Notes under the pieces: model-generated
Told to the model about the DNA's origin: nothing
The model's database searches: none
Seen by the model: only the letters and a program-made list of their open reading frames with translations
DNA from: Defluviitaleaceae bacterium
GTDB taxonomy: Bacteria > Bacillota > Clostridia > Lachnospirales > WRAA01
Reading direction: 5' to 3'
DNA length: 8,823 nucleotides
Assembly: GCA_009780445.1 (NCBI GenBank)
Contig: WRAA01000070.1
Coordinates: forward strand, 1 to 8,823
Position numbers and translations under genes: made by a program
Shown: positions 1-6,236 of the stretch, one piece after another
Layout: each line of letters begins with the position of its first letter
How positions within the stretch are numbered: position 1 is the first letter of the stretch

Positions 1-59
1 ACAACGGAAACTTTCAACTCGTTATGGACTCGCTGCTGCTATCGCTCCGCGGGCTGTGA
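1..59 (+). CDS. holB: DNA polymerase III subunit delta' (HolB), C-terminal end only
   Basis: Only the last 18 codons are in the window, read from base 3 to the TGA at 57-59. They give NGNFQLVMDSLLLSLRGL. An Asn-x-Asn-x-x-Leu stretch followed by a short leucine-rich helix is how delta' subunits of the clamp loader tend to end in Bacillota. In Bacillus subtilis holB lies directly upstream of yaaT, which is the next gene here, so context supports the call strongly. The other two frames look less protein-like. The identification rests on a very short tail plus synteny, so it is probable rather than certain. Confidence 0.6.
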   Translation, partial: NGNFQLVMDSLLLSLRGL

Positions 60-81
60 CAGTTATGCTTAGGAGAACTGT

Positions 82-966
82 ATGGTAGAGATTGTGGGCA
101 TCAGATTTCGCAAGGTGGGCAAGATATATTATTTCGACCCAAACGGAACCGAGCCGAAGCAGGGCGACGGCATGATCGTCGAGACTTCGCGCGGCATAGA
201 CTTCGGCACGTGTGAACTGCCGTGCCGTATGGTGGAGGAAAGCACCGTCATGGCTCCGCTGCGCAAGATCGTGCGTATCGCAACCGAAGCCGATCTTTCC
301 CAGCAGGAATCGAACAAACAGCGAGAGAAGGAAGCAATGGCCATCTGCGCGGAAAAGATAAAGAAACACGAGCTGGACATGAAGCTCATAGACGTGGAGC
401 TTGCCTTCGACCTTACGAAGATCATGTTCTACTTTACGTCGGACGGGCGGGTGGACTTCCGCGAGCTTGTGCGCGACCTTGCCTCCGTGTTCCGTATGCG
501 TATCGAACTGCGGCAGATCGGCGTGCGGGACGAAGCGAAGATGCTCAACGGCGTGGGAATCTGCGGCCGCTGTCTGTGCTGCGCCACATTCCTGTCCGAC
601 TTCCAGCCCGTGTCGATCAAGATGGCCAAGGAGCAGAGCCTAAGCCTTAACCCGACCAAGATATCCGGCATATGCGGAAGGCTGATGTGCTGCCTGAAGT
701 ACGAGGAAGAAACTTACGAAGAGCTGAACAAGAACATGCCGTCCATCGGCGACACGGTAATCGTGCCGGAGGGCAAGGGCGAGGTGCAGTCCATCAACGT
801 ACTGCGCCAGCTTGTGAAGGTGGCCGTGCGCAAGAAGCCGGGGGACGACATCATCGTCAACACCTACAACGTGGAGGACATCAAGATCGTTTCGCGCAAA
901 CACGCGGGAGAGGGCGCGGCCCCGGGCGAGGCCATCAACGACGAGCTGAAGAAGCTGATCGACTAA
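82..966 (+). CDS. ricT: PSP1-domain protein RicT/YaaT (regulatory iron-sulfur complex subunit)
   Basis: This 294-residue protein matches the YaaT/RicT family (B. subtilis about 275 residues). The family joins RicA and RicF in a complex that carries [4Fe-4S] clusters and stimulates RNase Y-dependent mRNA maturation, which affects sporulation, competence and biofilm formation in Bacillus. The signature is visible. The PSP1 core runs from about residue 60 to 150. It is followed by the cysteine blocks CGRCLCC (161-167) and CGRLMCC (198-204), seven cysteines in the spacing known for cluster ligation. The C-terminus (about 205-294) is a small beta domain with a charged tail. The start ATG follows AGGAGA (71-76) at 5 bases. 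It sits between holB and trmN6 as in Bacillus, but no yabA gene lies between it and trmN6. The stop codon abuts the next start, so the two are probably coupled. Whether RicA and RicF exist in this organism cannot be told from the window. Confidence 0.93.
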   Translation: MVEIVGIRFRKVGKIYYFDPNGTEPKQGDGMIVETSRGIDFGTCELPCRMVEESTVMAPLRKIVRIATEADLSQQESNKQREKEAMAICAEKIKKHELDMKLIDVELAFDLTKIMFYFTSDGRVDFRELVRDLASVFRMRIELRQIGVRDEAKMLNGVGICGRCLCCATFLSDFQPVSIKMAKEQSLSLNPTKISGICGRLMCCLKYEEETYEELNKNMPSIGDTVIVPEGKGEVQSINVLRQLVKVAVRKKPGDDIIVNTYNVEDIKIVSRKHAGEGAAPGEAINDELKKLID

Positions 967-1671
967 GTGGACGGATTTGTGAAGGACTGTGAGCGCGTTG
1001 ACGACTTGCAGCTGAACGGGCTGGTGGTCATCCAGGATCCGGCCAAGTTCCTCTTCGGAATCGATGCGGTGAAACTTAGCGACTTTGTGTCAGTAGGTAC
1101 GGGGGAACGCGCCCTGGACATGTGTACGGGCAGCGGGGTGATCCCCTTGCTGTTAAGCGCGAAGGGGTGGGATGCGCACTACACCGGCATTGAGATCCAG
1201 CCGGAGGTGGCCGACATGGCGCGGCGAAGTGTCGCCCTGAACGCGCAGGCCGGCGCGGTAAGCGCGGATCGTATAACGATTCACACAGGCGACATACGCG
1301 ACACTGCGGAGCTGTACAAGCCCTCGTCCTTTGATGTGATAACGTGCAACCCGCCGTACATCAAGGTCGGCGCGGGGCTTTTAAACGAAGCCGGCAGCCG
1401 CGCCGCCGCGCGTCACGAACTCTTCTGCACCCTTGACGATGTTGTGTCGGCGGCGGCACGCCTTCTGCGCCCCGGGGGGCGTTTCGCCATGGTACATAAG
1501 CCGCACAGGTTGGCGGAGTGCTTCGAAAAACTGCGGCAATGCCGGCTTGAACCTACTCGGCTGTGTTTTGTTCACGCGGCGGCGCACAAGGAGCCGTCGC
1601 TGTTTCTTGTGGAGGCGGTGCGCGGCGGCGGGGCGTTCCTGCGGGTGCTGCCGCCGATAATCATTAATTGA
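967..1671 (+). CDS. trmN6: tRNA1(Val) (adenine(37)-N6)-methyltransferase, TrmN6/YabB type
   Basis: This 234-residue class I SAM-dependent methyltransferase belongs to the YfiC/TrmN6 family, which makes N6-methyladenosine at position 37 of tRNA1(Val). B. subtilis YabB is the local equivalent. The family-typical opening CERVDDLQLNGLVVIQ (8-23) is followed by FLFGIDAVKLSDF, SAM motif I as DMCTGSG (51-57), GIEIQPEVADMA (74-85), and the catalytic NPPY (128-131) typical of N6-adenine methyltransferases. A conserved C-terminal part contains GGRFAMVHKPHRL. The chosen start is GTG at 967, immediately after the ricT stop; the sequence before it has no clear Shine-Dalgarno, so re-initiation by ricT ribosomes is likely. 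A second in-frame GTG at 979 would drop only four residues. The substrate is inferred from family and synteny; a related N6-adenine tRNA or rRNA target is the alternative. Confidence 0.88.
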   Translation: MDGFVKDCERVDDLQLNGLVVIQDPAKFLFGIDAVKLSDFVSVGTGERALDMCTGSGVIPLLLSAKGWDAHYTGIEIQPEVADMARRSVALNAQAGAVSADRITIHTGDIRDTAELYKPSSFDVITCNPPYIKVGAGLLNEAGSRAAARHELFCTLDDVVSAAARLLRPGGRFAMVHKPHRLAECFEKLRQCRLEPTRLCFVHAAAHKEPSLFLVEAVRGGGAFLRVLPPIIIN

Positions 1672-1686
1672 CGCTAAGGAGAAGCC

Positions 1687-3141
1687 ATGCACGACTACAA
1701 TCTTACGATGATGACAGATTATTACCAGCTGACCATGATGCAGGGGCATTATCTGCGGGGAGAGCACACCAAGACGGCAGTGTTCGACATGTTCTTCCGC
1801 AAGAACCCGGAGACCAATGCCTATGCCATAACGTGCGGGCTGGATCTTGTGATAGAGTATATCGAGGCGATACGCTTCTCGGAGGAGGACATCAACTTCC
1901 TGCGGGGTATGGGCAGCTTCCGGCCGGAGTTCTTGGAGTACCTGCGGGACTTCCGTTTCCGCGGGGATGTTCACGCTGTGCCGGAGGGTACCGTGGTGTT
2001 TCCCCACGAGCCGATACTGCGCGTCACCGCGCCGCTGATAGAGGCGCAGTTTTTGGAGACGGCACTGCTCAACATCATCAACCACCAGACCCTTATCGCG
2101 ACGAAGGCCGCGCGGATCTGCATTTCGGCGGAGGGCGACGAAGTGATGGAGTTTGGCCTGCGGCGTGCGCAGGGGCCGGACGCCGGAGTGCTTGGGGCGC
2201 GCGCGGCGATAATCGGCGGGTGCGCCGCTACGTCCAACGTGCTTGCGGGCAAGATGTTCGACATTCCGGTGCGCGGAACCCACGCGCACAGCTGGATAAT
2301 GTCCTTCGAGAGCGAGCCGGAGGCGTTTCGGGCATACGCGAAGTTCTACCCCGCGCAGTGCATCCTGCTGGTGGACACATACAACACGCTGAAGTCCGGC
2401 GTGCCGAACGCTATCACCGTGTTCAAGGAAATGCGGGCGGCGGGCGGCCTTACGGGGAAGTACGGCATACGCCTGGACAGCGGAGACCTGGCCTATCTCT
2501 CAAAGGCCGCGCGTGTGATGCTGGACGAAGCGGGCTTCCCCGAAGCCGTGATATCGGCCTCCAGCGACCTCGACGAGTGGTTGATCAAGGATCTTAAACA
2601 TCAGGGCGCGAAGATCACCCTCTGGGGTGTCGGCACGAACCTTATCACGTCCAAGGACTGCCCGTCGCTGGGTGGTGTCTACAAAATTTCGGCAATGGAG
2701 GACGCGCATGGCGGTCTGGTGTCGAAGATAAAAATTTCGGAGGATCCGGAGAAAATCACGAACCCGGGCAAGAAAACGCTCTTCCGCATATACGAGCGCG
2801 AAAGCGGCAAGATCAAGGCCGACGTGATAGCCCTGGACGGCGAAAGGATAAACGAAGGCGCAGACCTCACCCTCTTCCACCCTGTGGCCACGTGGAAGAA
2901 GATGGTGCTTGCGGCGGGAAGCTTTACGGTGAAGGAGCTGTTGGTGCCGGTGTTTGTGAAAGGCCGCTGTGTCTACGTCTCGCCGAAGGTCATGGACATC
3001 CAACGCCACTGCCGCAGCGAGCTTGCCACGCTGTGGGTGGAGTATAAACGGCTTCTGCGGCCGCATATAATGCCTGTGGATCTCTCCGACGGCCTATACG
3101 AGCTTAAAACTCGCTTGATAGGTGAGATGCGTGGGAATTGA
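1687..3141 (+). CDS. pncB: Nicotinate phosphoribosyltransferase
   Basis: This 484-residue enzyme of NAD salvage (Preiss-Handler pathway) joins nicotinate and PRPP, with ATP, to give nicotinate mononucleotide in the cytoplasm. The family opening is clear: LTMMTDYYQLTMMQ (6-19) and TAVFDMFFRKNP (30-41). The block RGTHAHSW (196-203) holds the active-site histidine that is phosphorylated in this family. VDTYNTLKSGV (229-239) and GIRLDSGDLAYLS (260-272) are the substrate and PRPP contacts, and WGVGTNLI (313-320) is the late glycine loop. Length is normal for the longer bacterial branch. AAGGAGA (1676-1682) precedes the ATG by 4 bases. It follows trmN6 by 15 bases and its last codons overlap the next gene. 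No nicotinamidase gene is visible nearby, so its source of nicotinate cannot be stated. Confidence 0.95.
   Translation: MHDYNLTMMTDYYQLTMMQGHYLRGEHTKTAVFDMFFRKNPETNAYAITCGLDLVIEYIEAIRFSEEDINFLRGMGSFRPEFLEYLRDFRFRGDVHAVPEGTVVFPHEPILRVTAPLIEAQFLETALLNIINHQTLIATKAARICISAEGDEVMEFGLRRAQGPDAGVLGARAAIIGGCAATSNVLAGKMFDIPVRGTHAHSWIMSFESEPEAFRAYAKFYPAQCILLVDTYNTLKSGVPNAITVFKEMRAAGGLTGKYGIRLDSGDLAYLSKAARVMLDEAGFPEAVISASSDLDEWLIKDLKHQGAKITLWGVGTNLITSKDCPSLGGVYKISAMEDAHGGLVSKIKISEDPEKITNPGKKTLFRIYERESGKIKADVIALDGERINEGADLTLFHPVATWKKMVLAAGSFTVKELLVPVFVKGRCVYVSPKVMDIQRHCRSELATLWVEYKRLLRPHIMPVDLSDGLYELKTRLIGEMRGN
3120..3126 (+). promoter_or_regulatory. Ribosome binding site AGGTGAG that decides the UDG start
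   Basis: AGGTGAG lies inside the last codons of pncB and pairs well with the 16S rRNA tail (AGGTGA core). It stands 4 bases before GTG at 3131. The longer alternative start, GTG at 3122, lies inside this site and has no Shine-Dalgarno of its own. The glycosylase therefore most likely starts at 3131, which also removes one of its two cysteines. Confidence 0.65.
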
Positions 3142-3712
3142 GGAGCTGTATAAGCGGCTGGAGCGCGAAGCGGGTGAGGCCGCGGAGTATGCCGGGCGCA
3201 GGATTGTTCCGGGGGAAGGCTGTGCGGACGCGCCGCGTGTTGTGTTCGTGGGCGAAGCCCCGGGCGCGGAAGAGGACCGCGCGGGGCGGCCGTTTGTCGG
3301 CGCGGCCGGCAGGAATCTGGACATTATGCTGGAACTTCTCGGCCGCAAGCGCGTAGACGTATATATAACGAACTTGGTGAAGGCACGCCCGGCAAAGGTA
3401 CACGCCGTTACGGGCAGGGTAAGCAACCGCCCGCCGACGCGCGGCGAAGTGGAGTTCTTCCTGCCCTATCTTCGGGAGGAGCTGGCACTGCTCGCGCCGG
3501 AATACGTGGTGACGCTGGGCAACTTCGCCCTGGCGGCTCTTACGGGCGGCGCGAAGGCCGCAATCGGCACGGCGCACGGCACAATCGTCAGGGCGGAGCA
3601 TGTGCTGTTCCCGCTGTACCACCCGGCCGCGGCAATCTACAACCGCAAGCTGGCAAGTGTTATGCGTGAGGATGTTCTGAAACTTCGAGACGTATTGGAG
3701 GGGATCGTATGA
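3131..3712 (+). CDS. Family 4-type uracil-DNA glycosylase lacking the [4Fe-4S] cysteines
   Basis: This 193-residue protein should excise uracil from DNA, starting base excision repair of deaminated cytosine. Family 4 motifs are intact: GEAPGAEED (41-49), PFVGAAG (54-60), YITNLVKARP (78-87), NRPP (99-102), VVTLGNFAL (126-134) and HPAA (164-167). Classical family 4 enzymes such as that of Thermotoga maritima bind a [4Fe-4S] cluster through C-x2-C near the N-terminus, the Cys of VVKCRPP, and one Cys about 15 residues later. By my alignment these positions are Glu, Glu, Ala85 and Phe here. The only cysteine is Cys31, not a known ligand. The gene overlaps the 3' end of pncB by 11 bases from the chosen start, and its stop overlaps the next start as ATGA, so translation is probably coupled on both sides. 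Similar cysteine-free homologues are, from memory, found in Clostridia; activity is inferred from the motifs. Confidence 0.85.
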   Translation: MGIEELYKRLEREAGEAAEYAGRRIVPGEGCADAPRVVFVGEAPGAEEDRAGRPFVGAAGRNLDIMLELLGRKRVDVYITNLVKARPAKVHAVTGRVSNRPPTRGEVEFFLPYLREELALLAPEYVVTLGNFALAALTGGAKAAIGTAHGTIVRAEHVLFPLYHPAAAIYNRKLASVMREDVLKLRDVLEGIV

Positions 3713-4587
3713 CCGGAAGATTGATCGCAACCGCGCTGCTTGCGGCGATGTTGGTTACGCTAAGCGGGTGCTTCGGACAGGGCAGGGTGACACTGGCGAC
3801 TCTGGACACGCCGGAGGCCGTGCTTGTGGGCGAGATAATGGCCTTGCAGCTTGAAAACTTCGGCATAGACGTTGTGCGCGGGCCTGTTTACACAAGCCTT
3901 GCCCAGCTTGAAGCAGGAATGCTTGCGGGTGAGTTTGACCTATCGGCGGTGTTCTTGCAGGACGCGCTGACGGGCTTGCCGTCCATCGGCGAAGAGCCGG
4001 TGTTCGACATACTCTTGCAGGAAGAGATCGTGAACAATACCTTGCGGGACGTGTTCGGTTACATGCTGCTGGAATGGTGGCACCTGGACGCGCGGTACTC
4101 CATGTTTGTGCGCGAAGACCGGGATCTGCGCCTTCTCGCGCTCTCGGCGCAGGCTCCGCGCCTTACGCTTGCCGCGCCGCAGAGCTTCTTCGAGGGCGCA
4201 GGCGGTTTTGCGCATATGCAGGAGATGTTCGGCGGGCTTGATTTTGCCCGGATGTATGTTGCGGAGCCGGGGTATCCGCACGGCGGCGGACAGCCTTCGC
4301 ACGGCCCGGGCGCGGACATACTTGTGGTGCGCGGCACAGACAACGGAAGCTGGATCCTCGATGCCGGTTATGCCCAGGCGGACGGCGGATTTTCGCTGTG
4401 GCCGGAGAACATGCTTGTTCCGCTGGCGAAGGAGGACACCATCGAGAGACTGCCGGAGGTTCGTATGGTGCTCTCGGCTATTTCGTTCAATGTAAATAAC
4501 GATGCCTTCGCGCGTAGCCTGCGCGACATACACCAAGGTGTGCAGACAGCCGAACAAGCCGCCTACGACCTGATCAGCCAGCGTTAA
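3709..4587 (+). CDS. Lipoprotein, OpuAC/ProX-like (glycine betaine/osmoprotectant type) substrate-binding protein
   Basis: This 292-residue exported lipoprotein has a charged start, a hydrophobic stretch (5-18) and the lipobox LSGC with Cys21 as lipid anchor. The mature part resembles the OpuAC/QAT-type binding proteins of ABC transporters for quaternary amines: an early DTPEAVLVGEIMALQLENFG (33-52) resembling their first helix, a hinge near YSMFVREDRD (130-139), and a C-terminus WPENMLVPLAKEDTIERLPE (231-250) matching their end pattern in which a proline-rich segment is followed by a helix and a second, late helix. Conserved middle pieces such as the family's PE-Y-TGTA segment are not recognisable, so the ligand is uncertain. 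GGAGGGG (3697-3703) precedes the ATG, which overlaps the glycosylase stop. No permease or ATPase gene follows, so it is an orphan or serves a transporter elsewhere. Moderately sure of the fold, not of the substrate. Confidence 0.68.
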   Translation: MTGRLIATALLAAMLVTLSGCFGQGRVTLATLDTPEAVLVGEIMALQLENFGIDVVRGPVYTSLAQLEAGMLAGEFDLSAVFLQDALTGLPSIGEEPVFDILLQEEIVNNTLRDVFGYMLLEWWHLDARYSMFVREDRDLRLLALSAQAPRLTLAAPQSFFEGAGGFAHMQEMFGGLDFARMYVAEPGYPHGGGQPSHGPGADILVVRGTDNGSWILDAGYAQADGGFSLWPENMLVPLAKEDTIERLPEVRMVLSAISFNVNNDAFARSLRDIHQGVQTAEQAAYDLISQR

Positions 4588-4603
4588 TCCGTATCAACTA
4601 TGC

Positions 4604-4744
4604 TTATGGTCGGCGCAATTCCGCGTCTATACGCTCTACCATCTTGCGTAATATCTCATTCTCCGGCGATGCCGCCAAGGCTGTCCGGAGATTTTCCAAC
4701 AGCTCGGCGCGGTAAGCATCAAACTGTCTGTCTGACATTCCCAT
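4604..4744 (-). CDS. Small hypothetical protein, about 46 residues, - strand
   Basis: An ORF from ATG (complement of 4742-4744) to TAA (complement of 4604-4606) starts MGMSDRQFDAYRAELL and ends VERIDAELRRP. A second ATG two codons later (4738) would give 44 residues. AGGG lies 9 bases before the first ATG, a moderate ribosome binding site. The product is predicted to be soluble, strongly charged and mostly helical, with no signal peptide and no cysteine; a two-helix hairpin is plausible. It lies 18 bases downstream of the 52-codon gene on the same strand and 16 bases from the end of the convergent lipoprotein gene. Codon composition is protein-like and there is no internal stop. I do not recognise a named family; the function is unknown. 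Confidence 0.6.
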   Translation of the reverse strand: MGMSDRQFDAYRAELLENLRTALAASPENEILRKMVERIDAELRRP

Positions 4745-4762
4745 AGTTTCACGCCCTAAACG

Positions 4763-4921
4763 TTATGATTTAGTGTTTTTTGACATCTCTTCAAAACCGG
4801 GAAGCTGCATACCCTCAACGCTTGCGGCCGGTGCGACGACCTTGTAAGCTTCTTCAACACTTGCGGCTTGCGATATACGCTCCGCAAGCAGTGCAAGGAT
4901 AACCTTTGTTTCGTATGCCAT
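4763..4921 (-). CDS. Small hypothetical protein, 52 residues, - strand
   Basis: This ORF runs from ATG (complement of 4919-4921) to TAA (complement of 4763-4765). The product begins MAYETKVILALLAERISQ, continues with a helical stretch around SVEEAYKVV, and ends FEEMSKNTKS. GGAGGG stands 6 bases before the ATG, an excellent ribosome binding site, which is the best evidence that it is real. No signal peptide, no membrane segment, no cysteine. It appears to be the first gene of a two-gene - strand unit behind a promoter near 4997-5025. From memory, small proteins opening with MAYETK and carrying a similar helical core recur in Clostridia without an assigned function, but I cannot confirm that here. 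Base composition across this segment is visibly less GC-rich than the flanking genes. Confidence 0.65.
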   Translation of the reverse strand: MAYETKVILALLAERISQAASVEEAYKVVAPAASVEGMQLPGFEEMSKNTKS

Positions 4922-4938
4922 AACGCAACCCTCCGTTA

Positions 4939-5064
4939 CTACGAACGCCGTAACTCGGCTTCCATTTCGGTTATGAGTTCTGCAAGTATTTGCTGTATTG
5001 TATCATGCGGTAACTCTTTGTGCAAGCCTGAATATATTGTCGTAATAGGCTATCAATACGACAT
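4939..5064 (-). pseudogene. Possible decayed copy of the small - strand gene
   Basis: Reading the - strand from ATG (complement of 5062-5064) gives three codons, then adjacent TGA and TAG, then an open stretch to TAG (complement of 4939-4941). Its final residues, ITEMEAELRRS, resemble the end of the protein at 4604-4744 (VERIDAELRRP). The total length, about 41 codons, is also close. No normal start remains after the two stops; TTG at 5025 would give 28 residues but has no ribosome binding site. The reading as a decayed paralogue is tentative because the shared stretch is short. The same bases carry a plausible promoter and the start region of the divergent + strand gene. Confidence 0.3.
4997..5025 (-). 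promoter_or_regulatory. Extended -10 sigma-A promoter for the - strand small genes
   Basis: On the - strand TTGCAC (5025-5020) is followed after 17 bases by TACAAT (5002-4997), preceded by TG one base upstream, which makes an extended -10 element. The -10 matches the consensus at five of six bases; the -35 matches at three. Transcription would start near 4990 and the leader to the first small gene would be about 70 bases. I see no convincing hairpin in that leader. Confidence 0.5.
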
Positions 5065-5075
5065 GGAGGGTTTGT

Positions 5076-6080
5076 ATGAAACTTGCATATAAACGTGCGG
5101 CGGCTGTGGCTGTTGCGTTGGTGATGCTGGCGGCGTGCGCGCGCGGGTCTGCGGCAGAGGACGGCGTTAGCGTGGTGCGGCTGAACCAGGTGGTACACTC
5201 GATATTTTACGCGCCGCAGTACGTGGCGATGGAGCTTGGATTCTTCGCGGAATACGGCATTGTGATCGAGCTGGATACGGGCAACGGCGCGGACAGGAGC
5301 ATGACTGCGCTGTTGTCGGGCAACGCCGACATCGGGCTGATGGGCACGGAGGCAAGCTTCTACGTGTTCAACGAAGGGCGGGAGGACTTCGCCGTGCCGT
5401 TTGCCCAGCTTACGGCCAAGGCGGGCAACTTCCTCGTGGCGCGTGAGCCAATGCCCGGCTTTACGTGGGACGATGTGCGCGGACGCACGATCATCGGGGG
5501 ACGTCTTGGCGGTATGCCCCAGATGGTGCTGGAGTATATCCTGCGCGAACAGGGCATCGAACCCGGCGCGGACGTGGAGATCCTGTCGAACCTGGCGTTC
5601 ACGACCACCGCTGCCGCCTTCACCGGGGGAGTGGGCGACTTTACGGCGGAGTTTGACCCAAGCGCGTTCATGCTGGAACAGGCGGGCATAGGTTATGTTG
5701 TGGCTTCTCTTGGCGAGGCCGGAGGCGCGGTGCCGTACACGGTCTACATGGCCACGCGAAGCTTCATCAGCGAGAACCCGCAGACCGTGCAGAACTTCAC
5801 CAACGCCGTGCGCCGCGCGCAGATCTGGATGCACGAACACAGCGCGTATGAAGCCGCCCGCGTGATAGCCCCGCACTTCCCCGAGAACACCTACGATGAA
5901 CTGGCCGTGATGATACAACGCTACAAGGATATCGGCGCGTGGCCGGTTGGCCTAACCATCGAGCGCGAAGGCTTCGAGCTTCTGCAGGACATCATGGAGC
6001 AGTCGGGCGAGCTTAGCCGCCGCGTAGACTTCGACGGCTTCGTAGACAACAGCTTCGCCGAGACGGCGATGGAGCAATAA
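5076..6080 (+). CDS. NMT1/SsuA-type ABC transporter substrate-binding lipoprotein
   Basis: This 334-residue exported lipoprotein has positive residues at 2-7, a hydrophobic segment (8-19) and the lipobox LAAC with Cys21. The body follows the NMT1/THI5-like family (SsuA, TauA, ThiY): VVHSIFYAPQYVAMELGFFAEYGIVIEL in the first lobe, GNADIGLMGTEAS where the family has its ligand-pocket turn, then a WDDVRGRTIIGGRLGGMPQ hinge strand and YILREQGIEP. Members bind alkylsulfonates, taurine, nitrate, pyrimidine precursors or other small anions; the ligand here cannot be told. GGAGGG (5065-5070) lies 5 bases before the ATG. Only a poor promoter candidate (TTGTGC, 19 bases, TAATAG at 5043-5048) is visible upstream. 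A terminator follows directly, so the gene is monocistronic, and no permease or ATPase is in the window. Confidence 0.88.
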   Translation: MKLAYKRAAAVAVALVMLAACARGSAAEDGVSVVRLNQVVHSIFYAPQYVAMELGFFAEYGIVIELDTGNGADRSMTALLSGNADIGLMGTEASFYVFNEGREDFAVPFAQLTAKAGNFLVAREPMPGFTWDDVRGRTIIGGRLGGMPQMVLEYILREQGIEPGADVEILSNLAFTTTAAAFTGGVGDFTAEFDPSAFMLEQAGIGYVVASLGEAGGAVPYTVYMATRSFISENPQTVQNFTNAVRRAQIWMHEHSAYEAARVIAPHFPENTYDELAVMIQRYKDIGAWPVGLTIEREGFELLQDIMEQSGELSRRVDFDGFVDNSFAETAMEQ

Positions 6081-6105
6081 GAATCTTAACAAACGAACCC
6101 ACACC

Positions 6106-6135
6106 AAGATGCTGTCCGCAAGGGCGGCATCTTTT
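6106..6135 (+). terminator. Rho-independent terminator after the substrate-binding protein gene
   Basis: Bases 6106-6117 and 6122-6133 form a 12-bp stem with two G-T wobbles closed by a GCAA tetraloop, and the stem runs into four T (6132-6135, the first two paired). The T tract is short, but the stem is perfect and begins 25 bases after the stop codon. It separates the preceding monocistronic gene from the aroD-tct unit. Confidence 0.75.
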
Positions 6136-6151
6136 GCCGGGTAGAACATTC

Positions 6152-6179
6152 AAATGGAGGGTATTAAATGGAGGGTATT
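6152..6179 (+). repeat. Perfect tandem duplication of a 14-bp unit
   Basis: AAATGGAGGGTATT occurs twice in direct succession (6152-6165 and 6166-6179) with no mismatch. Each copy contains a GGAGGG Shine-Dalgarno core and an ATG. The second copy ends inside the -35 box of the aroD promoter. A related ATGGAGGGT stands in front of the substrate-binding gene at 5063. It may be a duplicated ribosome binding segment, a regulator site, or a replication slip. Confidence 0.8.
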
Positions 6180-6207
6180 GACGGTTGTACGTGTTTGGTG
6201 ATATTAT
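6178..6207 (+). promoter_or_regulatory. Sigma-A-type promoter of aroD-tctCBA
   Basis: TTGACG (6178-6183) and TATTAT (6202-6207) each match the consensus hexamers at five of six bases and are 18 bases apart. Transcription would begin near 6214, leaving a leader of about 23 bases that contains the aroD ribosome binding site. The upstream terminator makes a local promoter necessary, which supports the call. Confidence 0.65.
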
Positions 6208-6236
6208 TGATGACAGAATGAGAGGGGGGCGGCATT

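Noticed and set aside
1381..2289. A 302-codon - strand ORF opposite trmN6 and pncB
   Set aside because: It spans two well-identified + strand genes and shows only the composition bias of antisense GC-rich DNA.
3122..3130. Upstream GTG start giving a three-residue longer glycosylase
   Set aside because: This GTG lies within the AGGTGAG ribosome binding site that serves GTG 3131 and has none of its own.
5018..5048. A + strand promoter TTGTGC-19-TAATAG for the NMT1-type gene
   Set aside because: The spacing is too long and the -10 is poor. It is mentioned in the gene entry but not called as a feature.
4868..5092. A 74-codon + strand ORF with several cysteines between the two binding-protein genes
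   Set aside because: It lies antisense to the better-supported 52-codon gene, has no ribosome binding site, and overlaps the start of the binding-protein gene. Its cysteines are what antisense reading of common codons gives.
4971..5918. A 315-codon - strand ORF across the NMT1-type gene
   Set aside because: It is antisense to a clearly recognisable protein, rich in His and Arg as expected from reversed GC-rich codons, and resembles no family.
6154..6201. A 15-codon leader peptide with two Trp codons (MEGIKWRVLTVVRVW) before aroD, suggesting aromatic amino-acid attenuation
   Set aside because: There is no ribosome binding site before its ATG and no competing terminator hairpin before aroD, and the likely promoter starts transcription downstream of it.
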